From IMG/VR virus record IMGVR_UViG_3300040781_000203, positions 1 to 40,491 of that record: a DNA stretch of 40,491 nucleotides. One strand, 5' to 3'. Positions 21,472 through 30,354 of the stretch are shown one piece after another. The position numbers and the translations under genes were made by a program. The notes beneath the pieces are model-generated. The model worked only from the letters and a program-made list of their open reading frames with translations, was not told where the DNA came from and did not search any database. Within the stretch, counting starts at the first letter, position 1. Each line of letters begins with the position of its first letter. The stretch is from a virus.

Positions 21472-22697
21472 TTTACTATCCCCATAATTCTTAGATATTC
21501 ATCAACTGAGATTCCTTTTGATGCTGCTCTCTCTCTCACTTCTCCCATAGTTAACCTACCACCACTCTTCTTCATTGGGAGTTTATGTTCTACAACTTTC
21601 TCTCCCCAACCTTTATATTGAAATTCTGTATATGTAGTAGTCTTATTATCTGCTAATTCATTAATTTCTTTTGCTGCATTTAATCTCTCTGAATCTTTTA
21701 AATTACTATCATATACATTTGTTTTAGCTTTTAAATATAATTTTTCTCTATTTTGAATATCTGGCTGCTGAAGAGATTTTCCACTATACCCCTGCTGATT
21801 TAATCTTTTTTCCATATATGGCCACTCTTCTGCAGTAGCAAAAACTGTTTTAGGCATCCCATCCTTATTATAAACTGTAAACTCATGTTTTGTAGGAGTT
21901 GCCTTATCTGATTCTGGAATTTCAATTCCTGTATCAAAAAATTTACCGTCTTCTCCAAGTTGAAAGTAAGTCTTTTTTCCTTTAAGTGTATAAGGTTTTC
22001 CAGTACCTTTACTTTCACCTCCGCCATATAAAGCTTCTATAGCTTTTATAGTATCTTGTTCTTTGCTTCGTTCTAAATCTGTTAAAGCTTGAACATCATT
22101 TAATGAAAGCCCTGTTAAATCTTCTTTATTTAATCTATTAACCCCACTTTGAAATTCAGCTAATTTATCAGGATAATTTTGAGTTTGAATTTGAGGGCGA
22201 TTTTGAATACCTTTAATATCATCTGGCAATCCATCCCCATCAAGATCTTCAAATCTCCCTTCTAATCTATACCTCCCATCTTTTAATGATTCCGCTTTAG
22301 TAACACCTCTTGAATCAGGCCCTGTCATTCCGCCAAGTTGACTAATATAATCTAGCATATTAGAATTATTCTTATTTATTTTATCTACTGCCCTAGCACG
22401 TAATTTATTAGTTGCTACCTCACTACTTATCTGACCTAGTGATTGTTGCCAACTTCCTGGGCGAGCTACAGCACTACCTAATTGACCTAATGTTTGAGAT
22501 ATTCTATCCCAATTTAAGTTTCCATCATCTTGTCGATACCCAGAAAGAAATTTAGATTTATTTATATTTGTATTAGTTTTCTTTCTATCTGTTTCTGTTC
22601 CTCTACTAGCTGTTTGATTAGTACTTGTTTGTGTTATTGGTTTACTAACAGTCCCAGCAGCAGGTACTGTCTTAATCTCCTCTTTCTTATTAAACAT
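21468..22697 (-). CDS. Virion protein of unknown function (candidate ejection protein)
   Basis: A 409-aa protein. The N-terminal ~55 residues are low-complexity, Thr/Ser/Lys-rich and probably disordered. Gln/Asn-rich helical and mixed regions follow. Start at 22697 with GGAGGA upstream. Its stop overlaps the start of the giant gene (ATGA), so the two are translationally coupled. It lies in the set of three genes at the operon end where podoviruses encode internal/ejection proteins; no domain recognised. Confidence 0.65.
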   Translation of the reverse strand: MFNKKEEIKTVPAAGTVSKPITQTSTNQTASRGTETDRKKTNTNINKSKFLSGYRQDDGNLNWDRISQTLGQLGSAVARPGSWQQSLGQISSEVATNKLRARAVDKINKNNSNMLDYISQLGGMTGPDSRGVTKAESLKDGRYRLEGRFEDLDGDGLPDDIKGIQNRPQIQTQNYPDKLAEFQSGVNRLNKEDLTGLSLNDVQALTDLERSKEQDTIKAIEALYGGGESKGTGKPYTLKGKKTYFQLGEDGKFFDTGIEIPESDKATPTKHEFTVYNKDGMPKTVFATAEEWPYMEKRLNQQGYSGKSLQQPDIQNREKLYLKAKTNVYDSNLKDSERLNAAKEINELADNKTTTYTEFQYKGWGEKVVEHKLPMKKSGGRLTMGEVRERAASKGISVDEYLRIMGIVK

Positions 22698-22715
22698 TAT
22701 TTTAGTTCCTCCATT

Positions 22716-23561
22716 TTAAGAATAGTATCCGCCAACTCCACCTATTACAGCGCCTATAACTGCTCCCCATGCATTACCACTTATATTAGCTCCTGCTGAT
22801 GCTCCACTTAATGCACCGCTAATTGCACCTTTCGTCCCTCCGCTTGCTCCTGTTACTCCTGAGCCACCACCTAATCCTGTCAATGCTCCAATAGCTGCTC
22901 TATGATAACTAGTAACTGTAAAAGGCCATAAAACATTCTTTGTATCTGTCGATTGATTTTGAAGATCTACCGCAATCTTACTATCAAAATAAAGTGCAGT
23001 TAACTTCATATATTTTTCAATTACATTCTGATTCCAATTTAAGTGATTTTTCCATCTATCTTCTGCCGCAGGAATTAAACTTGTTTTCATCTTAACTGTA
23101 AACTTATTTAATTCTCTTGCATTAATAGTTTCTAACATAGCCTCACCGATTACAAATGAACTACTCATAACTGAATTTATATCTCTCATCCCAGCTTTAA
23201 AGCGAGGTAAAATTACTTCTTTTAATCTCTCATCTAATACAGACCTTTCAGATGCTATCATATTATCTACTATTGAAGAATTTATAGTATCATTAAATAT
23301 CTGATTATATAATGCTTCAATATCTAAGCCAGCTATAAACTTTCCATACATATCATAAAGAGATGGGAAACTATTTATATATAAACTATTTCCAAAGAAA
23401 GCTTCATCTATTTTAATTGCAGGTATATTATCATATGGATTTGCATTAAGCGCAGATTTTTGAAGATGCCAAACTTTCCACAAATGAGCATAATGATGTC
23501 CTTCTAAATATGGAGAGTATCCCATTCGAGTACTACTTGCACTACTACCACTACTTCCCAT
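22716..23561 (-). CDS. Glycine-zipper virion protein (candidate DNA-ejection pore)
   Basis: A 281-aa protein. Residues ~1-205 are helical; the last ~65 are Gly/Ala/Ser-rich with repeated GxxxG spacing (TKGAISGALSGASAGANIS, then WGAVIGAVIGGVGGYYS), a glycine zipper able to insert in membranes. Ribosome site AAAGGGAGG. It sits between the GNAT-like protein and the other two candidate ejection proteins. A membrane-channel role during genome entry is inferred from this zipper and the position. Confidence 0.7.
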   Translation of the reverse strand: MGSSGSSASSTRMGYSPYLEGHHYAHLWKVWHLQKSALNANPYDNIPAIKIDEAFFGNSLYINSFPSLYDMYGKFIAGLDIEALYNQIFNDTINSSIVDNMIASERSVLDERLKEVILPRFKAGMRDINSVMSSSFVIGEAMLETINARELNKFTVKMKTSLIPAAEDRWKNHLNWNQNVIEKYMKLTALYFDSKIAVDLQNQSTDTKNVLWPFTVTSYHRAAIGALTGLGGGSGVTGASGGTKGAISGALSGASAGANISGNAWGAVIGAVIGGVGGYYS

Positions 23562-23562
23562 C

Positions 23563-24003
23563 TTAACCTCCCTTTAAATCATATACAAAACTTCTATATG
23601 ATTCTACTGCTCCAATATTTTTAGCTATCTCCCAAACTCTCTTTTGATTAGAATCAAATGTTATCTTATTACATTTCTGAAATTTAGCTAATTTAATTAT
23701 AAGGTTAAATGCTTCCCTTTGAAGTTCTTCATCTATTAATTCAAATGAATAGAGACATTGAATATGTAACGACTGAGTTTTTAATAATTTATTTTCTATT
23801 AATCGAGTAATTAAAACTGCTTGAACACATCTATCTTCTTTTAACGCTATAAAACATTGAGCTTCACTACTAAGTAATGCTTGAAGTAAATCATTTAAAT
23901 AATCTTCTAATCTTCCAATAGGTACTTTATCTGCTTTAGTCGCACCAAATTTTATTACTTCCCAATACATAGGAATTTGATTAGGTAAAAGTCTAAGTAT
24001 CAT
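23563..24003 (-). CDS. GNAT-fold-like protein in the tail module
   Basis: A 146-aa protein with the strand-helix pattern of an N-acetyltransferase: VQAVLITRLIEN and SLHIQCLYSFE strands, a helix (QREAFNLIIKLAKF), then CNKITFDS and ENIGAVESYRSFVYDL-like ending (AKNIGAVESYRSFVYDL). The canonical acetyl-CoA loop (Q/RxxGxG/A) is not evident, so it may be structural. I have an impression of similar GNAT-like proteins beside podovirus tail genes. Its start overlaps the previous stop (ATGA). Confidence 0.6.
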   Translation of the reverse strand: MILRLLPNQIPMYWEVIKFGATKADKVPIGRLEDYLNDLLQALLSSEAQCFIALKEDRCVQAVLITRLIENKLLKTQSLHIQCLYSFELIDEELQREAFNLIIKLAKFQKCNKITFDSNQKRVWEIAKNIGAVESYRSFVYDLKGG

Positions 24004-25217
24004 TCTATAACTCCTTTTATTTTTAAATAGTCTAATTCAAAATATTCATATCCTTCAACTTTTAAACCAACTTTAAATTCTGTAGCACAGCAGGTTATAT
24101 GAGCTATTCCAAATGGGTCTACTCTTTGCCAAGGAAGTCTAATAAAGTTAGCCTTTTTTCTATTTCTATATTCTATCGTACCGTACATTTTATTAGATAC
24201 ATTTGCTCCACATTCAATAGAATGAATAGTTTTAAATTTTTTACTATTCATATCTAATATATCTGTCCAAATTTCAAAATCTGGAGTAGTTATAACATCT
24301 GGAGATGTAATATATTCATAACCACTTCTTCTTCCAAACCCTGTTATATTATTAGCACCTTCTCCAAAACTATCTGTTATATAGTTATAAACAAATCCTA
24401 ACACCCCATCACAAATATAAACTAAATTATTCTCTTCATCTAAGTTCATACTTAAAACACTATCACTTAATTTACTTAAATATTCAGAATAACCTAAGAC
24501 TTTTAACTCTCCATTAAATTTACAAAGTCTTCCAATTCTATCCACAAAAAAATGTATATTATCAGTTCCTGTAAAAGCATTTTTACTTTTTAATCCTACT
24601 CTATAAATAGTTCTAAACCCAAAAGTTTGAAAATCTCCTACTGAAGCTGGTGTGAGAATAGATACTCCATTCTCTCCATAAGCTAAAACAATTTTATCAT
24701 ATTTTAAGAGTCCATAAATCCAACCTTTCCAATCAAGCGGCATTTCACCTGCTATATTACTCTCATTAATTTCAAAATCTAAACTACCTATATCAGACCA
24801 TTTAACCCAGTTACCTCGTATAGGCTGTGTGAAGACAATAAAATCAGAATTTGGTCTAAGTATTATTACTACATTACACAAACCATTATATATTAGACCA
24901 TATATAAAATCTCCATCAATGTCTACTTCAACCTCAAGTGGGTCAGCATCTACATAAACATTAAGCCAATCTCCAAATAATTCAACTTTAGTAATTAGCT
25001 CACATTCTTCTTCTTCACAATTAAAAGTTATATCAAGTAGTGGATTTCTAGGAGCTGGAGTAATTAATTGAACTGTTCCACCACACATTAGAGATAAATT
25101 AGTAGTTCCGCCATCTATATATAATCCTATAATAGGATTTACAATATGAGATGGCGGAGATTTAACTAAATCAGTTTTTACATTTGGTGTAAATATAGTT
25201 TCTGGAATTTTAAACAT
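24000..25217 (-). CDS. Tail nozzle/hub-like beta-propeller protein
   Basis: A 405-aa beta-rich protein with repeated strand-turn units (VKWSDIGSLDFEI, KIVLAYGENGVSILTP, NIHFFVDRIGRLCKF, NLVYICDGVLGFVYN), suggesting a propeller-like fold as in T7 gp12 or P22 gp10 type tail proteins. Its ribosome site (AGAGG) follows directly on a dispersed palindrome at 25226. Order downstream of adaptor genes and before the ejection genes fits a tail nozzle. Assignment is by fold impression and position. Confidence 0.6.
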   Translation of the reverse strand: MFKIPETIFTPNVKTDLVKSPPSHIVNPIIGLYIDGGTTNLSLMCGGTVQLITPAPRNPLLDITFNCEEEECELITKVELFGDWLNVYVDADPLEVEVDIDGDFIYGLIYNGLCNVVIILRPNSDFIVFTQPIRGNWVKWSDIGSLDFEINESNIAGEMPLDWKGWIYGLLKYDKIVLAYGENGVSILTPASVGDFQTFGFRTIYRVGLKSKNAFTGTDNIHFFVDRIGRLCKFNGELKVLGYSEYLSKLSDSVLSMNLDEENNLVYICDGVLGFVYNYITDSFGEGANNITGFGRRSGYEYITSPDVITTPDFEIWTDILDMNSKKFKTIHSIECGANVSNKMYGTIEYRNRKKANFIRLPWQRVDPFGIAHITCCATEFKVGLKVEGYEYFELDYLKIKGVIE

Positions 25218-25225
25218 ATTTTAAA

Positions 25226-25253
25226 CCTCTATGGGGATAAATTCCCCACAGGA
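25226..25253 (-). repeat. Dispersed palindrome copy before the nozzle-like gene
   Basis: On the coding strand: CTGTGGGG, AT-rich centre, CCCCATAGAGG. The AGAGG at its edge is the ribosome site of the gene starting at 25217. One arm has a T to G/C change (CACAG). Confidence 0.8.
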
Positions 25254-25254
25254 A

Positions 25255-25689
25255 TTAAATATCAACTACAGCGTAACAATCACATACTGCGTTAGTATCT
25301 AAATTCCAAAGTATTAAACTTGAACTAACTGGTATTACAATTCCCATAGGAAATGTCCATATAACTCCTGTTCCAACTGTAGCAGGAAGTGAAATTCTTC
25401 TTATAAAATTAGCTGGAATTGTAGGCTTAGTTCCCCAAGCAAGAGCTGATTGAACTACTCCAGAAGCTATTACATCATCACCATCCTCAGGAAGAAAATC
25501 TACAGGTGATGTAGGTGTAACACCTATCGCCTGAGGTCTACCAAATCCTATTGTTGTAGTTACAGCTGAAGCAAGAAATATTCCTAATTCTATTAATCTT
25601 ACTCTACCTGGAGTTGCTCCAGTTAAAATTTCCCACGATGGTTCTGCAGTAACTCCACTTGTCGTTCTCACACCGAGAGTTAATCTCAT
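25255..25689 (-). CDS. Beta-rich virion protein
   Basis: A 144-aa protein rich in Thr, Val, Ile and Gly, predicted nearly all beta, with GGAGAATTAAG before the ATG. It contains GVRTTSGVTAEPSWEI and IPVSSSLILWN stretches typical of small decoration, collar or fibre-base proteins. It lies between the duplicated pair and the nozzle-like gene. No exact family. Confidence 0.65.
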   Translation of the reverse strand: MRLTLGVRTTSGVTAEPSWEILTGATPGRVRLIELGIFLASAVTTTIGFGRPQAIGVTPTSPVDFLPEDGDDVIASGVVQSALAWGTKPTIPANFIRRISLPATVGTGVIWTFPMGIVIPVSSSLILWNLDTNAVCDCYAVVDI

Positions 25690-25703
25690 CTTAATTCTCC
25701 TAT

Positions 25704-26147
25704 TTAACTAATTATAATATAAGGGTTATATACACGAAATATTAATCCATCTGTTGCTTTTTGCAGCCCACCAAAATCTATATAAGATACTATAGCATCC
25801 TCATAATCATCACCTCCAGCAACAGATGTTGAATCATCAAATATAATTCCACCTATTGCCTCTATAGAACCCCCAGAAGCAGTCCAACTTGCAAAATGCC
25901 ACTGAAGTATTCCAGTATCATCTCCATTATTTTTAGTTATAGATACTCCTGATAATTCTTGACCTCCTGCTGTATATCCAGAGCCTGCTATTATTTCGTT
26001 AGCTATTACATCTGCATATCCACAATGAGTATCTTTATCGAATGTAAATCCGTTTTTCATTAAAATCATCTTAAATGTATCTGTTAATCCAGCAATCTGC
26101 CCTTTTAAAAGCATCGATTTGAATGAATTAGAAGCTACATTAGCCAT
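25704..26147 (-). CDS. Virion protein, tandem paralogue B
   Basis: A 147-aa beta-rich protein. It shares with the gene at 26147-26581 the series FK-ILM--GFTFD-DTH, YADV, ELSGV/TLSGV, WTASGG and YIDFGG, so the two are clearly paralogues from a tandem duplication. It starts in the TAATG overlap with its twin's stop, with GGAGG nine bases upstream. Probably a tail/collar or head-surface component. Identity is about 40% by eye. Confidence 0.75.
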   Translation of the reverse strand: MANVASNSFKSMLLKGQIAGLTDTFKMILMKNGFTFDKDTHCGYADVIANEIIAGSGYTAGGQELSGVSITKNNGDDTGILQWHFASWTASGGSIEAIGGIIFDDSTSVAGGDDYEDAIVSYIDFGGLQKATDGLIFRVYNPYIIIS

Positions 26148-26581
26148 TATGTACTACCTCCTATTCTCACCTCTACATTTCCTATAGTTGCCACTCCACC
26201 GTCTGCTTGAGTTTGATCTCCACCAAAATCTATATATCCTACTACCAAATCACTAGCTACTGTATCATCTAATATCATAGCTCCTGCCATAGGCCCTATA
26301 TCACCACCTGATGCTGTCCATTGAGGATTGTTCCAAGTTACACTACATCTATCATTAAGATTATCTTCAGTTACAGCGACTCCTGATAATGTTTTATCAA
26401 ATTGTGTATACCCATTTCCAGTTAATAATTCATATGCTGATACATCGGCATAGTATTGATGTGTATCTCTATCAAACGTAAACCCTGTATCCATTAAGAT
26501 TATTTTAAAAACATCATTCTCAAAATCTACCAACTTAGTTGATAAGCTATAAAAAAATTTATTAGTTAATGTTGCTGCCAT
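26147..26581 (-). CDS. Virion protein, tandem paralogue A
   Basis: A 144-aa beta-rich protein, paralogue of the next gene (25704-26147). It keeps the series ILMDTGFTFDRDTHQYYADV, then TLSGVAV, WTASGGDIG and VGYIDFGG. Ribosome site GGAGGATG. The C-terminus differs from its twin (ATIGNVEVRIGGST). Pairs like this may form a heteromeric ring or offer alternative surface proteins. Confidence 0.75.
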   Translation of the reverse strand: MAATLTNKFFYSLSTKLVDFENDVFKIILMDTGFTFDRDTHQYYADVSAYELLTGNGYTQFDKTLSGVAVTEDNLNDRCSVTWNNPQWTASGGDIGPMAGAMILDDTVASDLVVGYIDFGGDQTQADGGVATIGNVEVRIGGST

Positions 26582-26600
26582 TTTTACATCCTCCTATAGT

Positions 26601-27437
26601 TTAATATTTTACCCACCTACCTAAAATTAAATACGGTAATTCTATTACTATTCCATAACTCATTGAATAACTACTTCCATATCCAGCACAATTATGAGGA
26701 TTAAATACTAAATCATAATCGAACGGTCTATGTGTTACTGTATATGTTTGACCTTCTACACAATGAAAATTATAATTCTCAATATATATTCTATTTATAT
26801 ATATAGAAGCTCCAGTAGAAATTGTATCATACATTAAATACTCATAATCTTCAAATCCCATACCATTTATATGTGCTAACCATGTACAATAATTAGACGA
26901 ACTTACTTTTGAATATTCATATAATCTATATCCAAATCCTACTACACTCCTAAAATCTATAGCTAAAGTTGGATCTGCATACCAATCCCACTCTCTACTA
27001 GAGCGATATAATCTAATATCATCTCCAGAATAATGAGTAAATTTATTATACTCATGATATAAATATGTATAACTATCTCCACCAGTCCATAATGTAGGTG
27101 GAATTCCTTGTAATGTTAAGTATAATCCATCTTGTGTTACACACTCTGCCCCCGGAACTATTTCACATCCTGCATATCTCCTATAATTAGTTCTATTCAT
27201 TGTAATAGGAAATGTTCCTGTTATTATAAGATATTTATTAGATATTTCAGTTTTAGGCCAATAACCGCAGGGATTATGAGTTGGTGTAATAGGTGATGTA
27301 TTAACATCTTGATTAGGAATATTCCATACAGGATATCCCTTAGACGCAATTATATTTCCTTCATTATAATGCTCCTTATTAGAAGTTTTTCCTTTACTCC
27401 AAGGAAGTTGATTTTTATATTTTAACCAATTAGACAT
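26601..27437 (-). CDS. Tyr/Cys-rich virion protein, candidate fibre or spike
   Basis: A 278-aa protein rich in Tyr, Trp, Asn and Cys (YSGDDIRLYRSSREWDWYAD; cysteines at CGYW, GCEIV, ECVT, YCTW, HCVE and NCAGY), resembling a beta-sandwich or receptor-binding protein. The ATG at 27437 is chosen: AGGTGG lies 11 bases upstream. A GTG at 27452 overlaps that site and is less likely. It overlaps the previous gene by a few bases. Function by composition and place only. Confidence 0.6.
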   Translation of the reverse strand: MSNWLKYKNQLPWSKGKTSNKEHYNEGNIIASKGYPVWNIPNQDVNTSPITPTHNPCGYWPKTEISNKYLIITGTFPITMNRTNYRRYAGCEIVPGAECVTQDGLYLTLQGIPPTLWTGGDSYTYLYHEYNKFTHYSGDDIRLYRSSREWDWYADPTLAIDFRSVVGFGYRLYEYSKVSSSNYCTWLAHINGMGFEDYEYLMYDTISTGASIYINRIYIENYNFHCVEGQTYTVTHRPFDYDLVFNPHNCAGYGSSYSMSYGIVIELPYLILGRWVKY

Positions 27438-27924
27438 ATTGAGATAATCCACCTATTATAACTTGACCGTTAAAATTTACCATAGCATTAGCAGAAGGTA
27501 AACTTTCAGTTATAGTATATACTCCAGATGTTGAATTTCTAAATACTGCAACTCCACCATTACTCATATAAATATACTCATAAAAATCTACAGCACTCCA
27601 AGTTGAGTGTGCATTTAAAATATCTAACTTTTCAACTAAAGCACTTCCATCCCATTCGTATATTTTAGTACTACTACATACAATAATTAAATCTATAAAC
27701 ACAAATATTTGAGGGTATGGAAAATTAGTAGATATTGCAGAAGTATCTAAACGCTTCAATTCATCTAATATTTGTAATATTCCATCTCTACCAACAGCTC
27801 CTTTACATACAGTTAATCGCTCAGAATTTCTAGGATTTCTTTTTGTATGTCTTAAACCTTTAGCTAATTGTTCAGAACTAAAAGTAAATGTAAATGTTTT
27901 ATCTCTTCCTAATTCTAGAGCCAT
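27430..27924 (-). CDS. Tail accessory protein, beta-rich
   Basis: A 164-aa protein. The N-terminal half is charged (KGLRHTKRNPRNSERLTVCK); the second half consists of propeller-like strands (YPQIFVFIDLIIVCSSTKIY, YEYIYMSNGGVAVF, MVNFNGQVIIGG). The RN-R/GL-RTKRNPR-like opening recalls the first blade of podovirus stopper/nozzle proteins, which suggests that the nozzle may be split between this ORF and the one at 24000-25217. Ribosome site GGAG. Confidence 0.6.
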   Translation of the reverse strand: MALELGRDKTFTFTFSSEQLAKGLRHTKRNPRNSERLTVCKGAVGRDGILQILDELKRLDTSAISTNFPYPQIFVFIDLIIVCSSTKIYEWDGSALVEKLDILNAHSTWSAVDFYEYIYMSNGGVAVFRNSTSGVYTITESLPSANAMVNFNGQVIIGGLSQYV

Positions 27925-27928
27925 TATA

Positions 27929-28258
27929 TTACTCCACTATTCGCCTATTAATAGTCGATGAAACTTCTGCAGTATTTAAACTTTCTTTAACTTTAATTCT
28001 TTCTCTTATTTCAGGAACAGATTTTTCTAATATTTTATCTAATCCAATTAAAGGATTATTTCCATCTACATGTTCAATTACGGATGTTACAATATCTTTA
28101 TGCTCTGTAAATTCTGGATATTTAGAATAGAAATCCTCATTCAAACTCTTAGCTAAATTATGTTCCATCATTAAATTACTTACTACTTTAGGTAGAAGTA
28201 ATAATGCTTTTTCAACTGCCTTATCTATAATTTCTACCTTCTCTTCTTCAGTAACCAT
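27929..28258 (-). CDS. Small helical virion-operon protein
   Basis: A 109-aa all-helical, charged protein (EEKVEIIDKAVEKALLLLPK; SVPEIRERIKVKESL). Ribosome site GGAGGG. It is between the adaptor and the tail accessory genes, so it may be a connector component or a chaperone. No family recognised. Confidence 0.65.
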   Translation of the reverse strand: MVTEEEKVEIIDKAVEKALLLLPKVVSNLMMEHNLAKSLNEDFYSKYPEFTEHKDIVTSVIEHVDGNNPLIGLDKILEKSVPEIRERIKVKESLNTAEVSSTINRRIVE

Positions 28259-28259
28259 C

Positions 28260-28979
28260 TTATCCCTCCATCTTATCTATTCCATAAATTTTTTCTTCTA
28301 ACGCATCCTTATTTATTTCCATTAAATTATAATGTATATCTTCAAATAATCCTTGAGTCTTTCTTCCACTTGAGTAGTATAATTCAACTTGATATAATGC
28401 AGCTTTAATTAAAAGTTCTGGATGAAGTATAGTCCAAAAATTTTCATCTGTATCATTAGTAAGAACTAACTGATAAAACATCCCAAAAATTTCAACTACA
28501 TAATCTGTATCTGCAGGAGGGTATAATACTATTCCTCTAAAATCATTACTAGTAGTTAACGAAACATTAGCAAATACTCCTACCTTATCTTTATCCACAG
28601 CATCAATTTCACGAAGTTTTGCTATACAATAATATTTAGGCGACCCTGTGTCAACCTCACTTAAAGGTTTAGAATATAAATCCTTCATTTCATCTAAACT
28701 TTTCTTTTCTATTAATACCCTCTCTTCTGTATTGTTTACATATACTGTAAATATAGACCTACATCTGTTTTGAAATGTTATATAGTAATCATTAATAGAT
28801 ATATTTTTCCAGATATGTCCTTCAACTTCAGGCGATATTCCTGCAGCACGATCTAACATATTTTGCCCTGCATTAATATAGAAATTTGCTCCACTATCTG
28901 CCCAATTTACGGAGTCTATAACTAAGTCATATCTACCACTCATTTTAATAAATTGTTCTCTTAATGTTACTAAGTCCAT
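28260..28979 (-). CDS. Head-tail adaptor protein
   Basis: A 239-aa protein with the look of podovirus adaptors (P22 gp4 / T7 gp11 role): an N-terminal helix (LVTLREQFIKMSGRYDLV), NFYINAGQNMLDRAAGIS, then a beta domain with GIVLYPPADTDYVVEIFGMF and a C-terminal helical part (HPELLIKAALYQVELYY). This pattern is common in phage adaptors directly after the capsid gene. The ATG at 28979 is chosen because AAAGGA from the adjacent palindrome is six bases upstream; the ATG at 28985 touches that site. Confidence 0.75.
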   Translation of the reverse strand: MDLVTLREQFIKMSGRYDLVIDSVNWADSGANFYINAGQNMLDRAAGISPEVEGHIWKNISINDYYITFQNRCRSIFTVYVNNTEERVLIEKKSLDEMKDLYSKPLSEVDTGSPKYYCIAKLREIDAVDKDKVGVFANVSLTTSNDFRGIVLYPPADTDYVVEIFGMFYQLVLTNDTDENFWTILHPELLIKAALYQVELYYSSGRKTQGLFEDIHYNLMEINKDALEEKIYGIDKMEG

Positions 28980-28986
28980 AATCATT

Positions 28987-29013
28987 CCTTTGGGGAAATT
29001 ATCCCCATAGAGG
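28987..29013 (-). repeat. Dispersed palindrome copy carrying the adaptor ribosome site
   Basis: On the coding strand: CTCTATGGGG, AT-rich centre, CCCCAAAGG. The AAAGGA is the adaptor's Shine-Dalgarno. A second hairpin overlaps it (CATAGAGGA 29006-29014 with TCCTCTATG 29021-29029), so two alternative stems share the TATG arm. Confidence 0.8.
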
Positions 29014-29040
29014 AGTGTATTCCTCTATGAGGAGTTAAAA

Positions 29041-30324
29041 TTAAACTATATTATCTTTTCCTACCCCATTCAAGTATCCCCAACCAGTTGGAAAATGAAA
29101 TTCTAATCCAGCCTCAGTAAGAAATTCTTCTGCTGTTCCATCCTTACGAGTCCATCCATTATTTCCAGTATCTGGATAAAATTTAGTGTCCGTAATATGA
29201 CGATACTTTAATCCCTCAGGTTCAAAGATAACCATAGAGTGCTGATTGGCAGCCTCATAACTAAAGAGTGGATGAGTCTTAATATGAACAGTTCCAAATG
29301 GAGTTTGCCATGTATTAACTTGGATTCCATAAGATTTAGTTTCACTTGTAAGAGTCATTTGGCCACTACTCTTTGCCAATCGATTAATTCCTAATAATGC
29401 CCCATCACCAGCGAGAATTAATTTCTCAGATTTTCCATATCTAAACATCAGTCTAAGCATATTATCTAACCACTCCTCTCCTGATGCTAGCCATGTATCA
29501 CCTGAGTAATCTGTATTAAGAGTAAAATCATCAACGTTATTTGAGGCGTAAGTTTTAATTATATTAATTAATCCTCTAGTAGTTCTCTCTAACTTTCCGT
29601 TATCCCCTGTATTTTCAGATTTAATCCCCCAGAGCCAAGCTTTCTCCATTTCAATACTATGAAGTTCTAGTGCCTCTCTCTTAGCTTCTTTATAAGCATC
29701 ACCTGTTCTAAGTTTAGTTAACCTCGCCGTTCTTGTAATCTCAAGAGATGTTCTAAAAATCTGAGCGTAATTACTAATTTTAGTTGGGTCATAACTTATA
29801 GGGTCAGGCATTGATGCACCCTCAGGATTTATATTTCCTATTACTAATATTCTATCAGCATCACTAAGATCGTGTGAATTTGCTGTAGCAGTATCAGCCT
29901 CTAAAAGTTTAACAGTAATACAAGATGACGCTCCATTTTTCTGCACTCCAGTAACTTTAGCATTAACATCTACATCATAATCACTAGCATCTCTTAATAG
30001 TACTTGATGACCAGATCTTATTTGTGCAGCAGTCGCTTCAGCAACTTTTACATAAAGTCTATCTCCAGCTAATCCGCCAGATGTATACGCAGAAGTCATA
30101 AGAGCATTTGTGTATATATTTGTAATTGCGCCAGATTGAGTAGGTAATGATTTAGTCCACCAATTAAACTCAGGGTCATCTAAACTAGACCCTTTCATTT
30201 TACTCATAATAGCCGTTAGTGGGGCCGAACCATTTGGATACTCATAAAGTATAGCCTCTCTCCAATTCTTAGGGCGTTGGTCAACTGCCCAATCGCCTGT
30301 ACCTCTCATACCTAAAAATCCCAT
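29041..30324 (-). CDS. Major capsid protein (DUF5309-like, HK97 fold)
   Basis: A 427-aa protein. Its N-terminus (GMRGTGDWAVDQRPKNWREA), RTSLEITRTARLTKLR helix, long alpha region (KREALELHSIEMEKAWLWGI), GEEWLDNMLRLMFRYG and the C-terminal P-loop-like region match DUF5309 major capsid proteins, which adopt the HK97 fold. The start at 30324 is preferred to 30342 because GGAGGAAAT lies between them. Its codons are the least AT-biased of the operon, as expected for the most abundant protein. Flanked by the decoration gene and the adaptor. Confidence 0.88.
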   Translation of the reverse strand: MGFLGMRGTGDWAVDQRPKNWREAILYEYPNGSAPLTAIMSKMKGSSLDDPEFNWWTKSLPTQSGAITNIYTNALMTSAYTSGGLAGDRLYVKVAEATAAQIRSGHQVLLRDASDYDVDVNAKVTGVQKNGASSCITVKLLEADTATANSHDLSDADRILVIGNINPEGASMPDPISYDPTKISNYAQIFRTSLEITRTARLTKLRTGDAYKEAKREALELHSIEMEKAWLWGIKSENTGDNGKLERTTRGLINIIKTYASNNVDDFTLNTDYSGDTWLASGEEWLDNMLRLMFRYGKSEKLILAGDGALLGINRLAKSSGQMTLTSETKSYGIQVNTWQTPFGTVHIKTHPLFSYEAANQHSMVIFEPEGLKYRHITDTKFYPDTGNNGWTRKDGTAEEFLTEAGLEFHFPTGWGYLNGVGKDNIV

Positions 30325-30354
30325 AATATTTCCTCCATACATTAAATATAAAAT

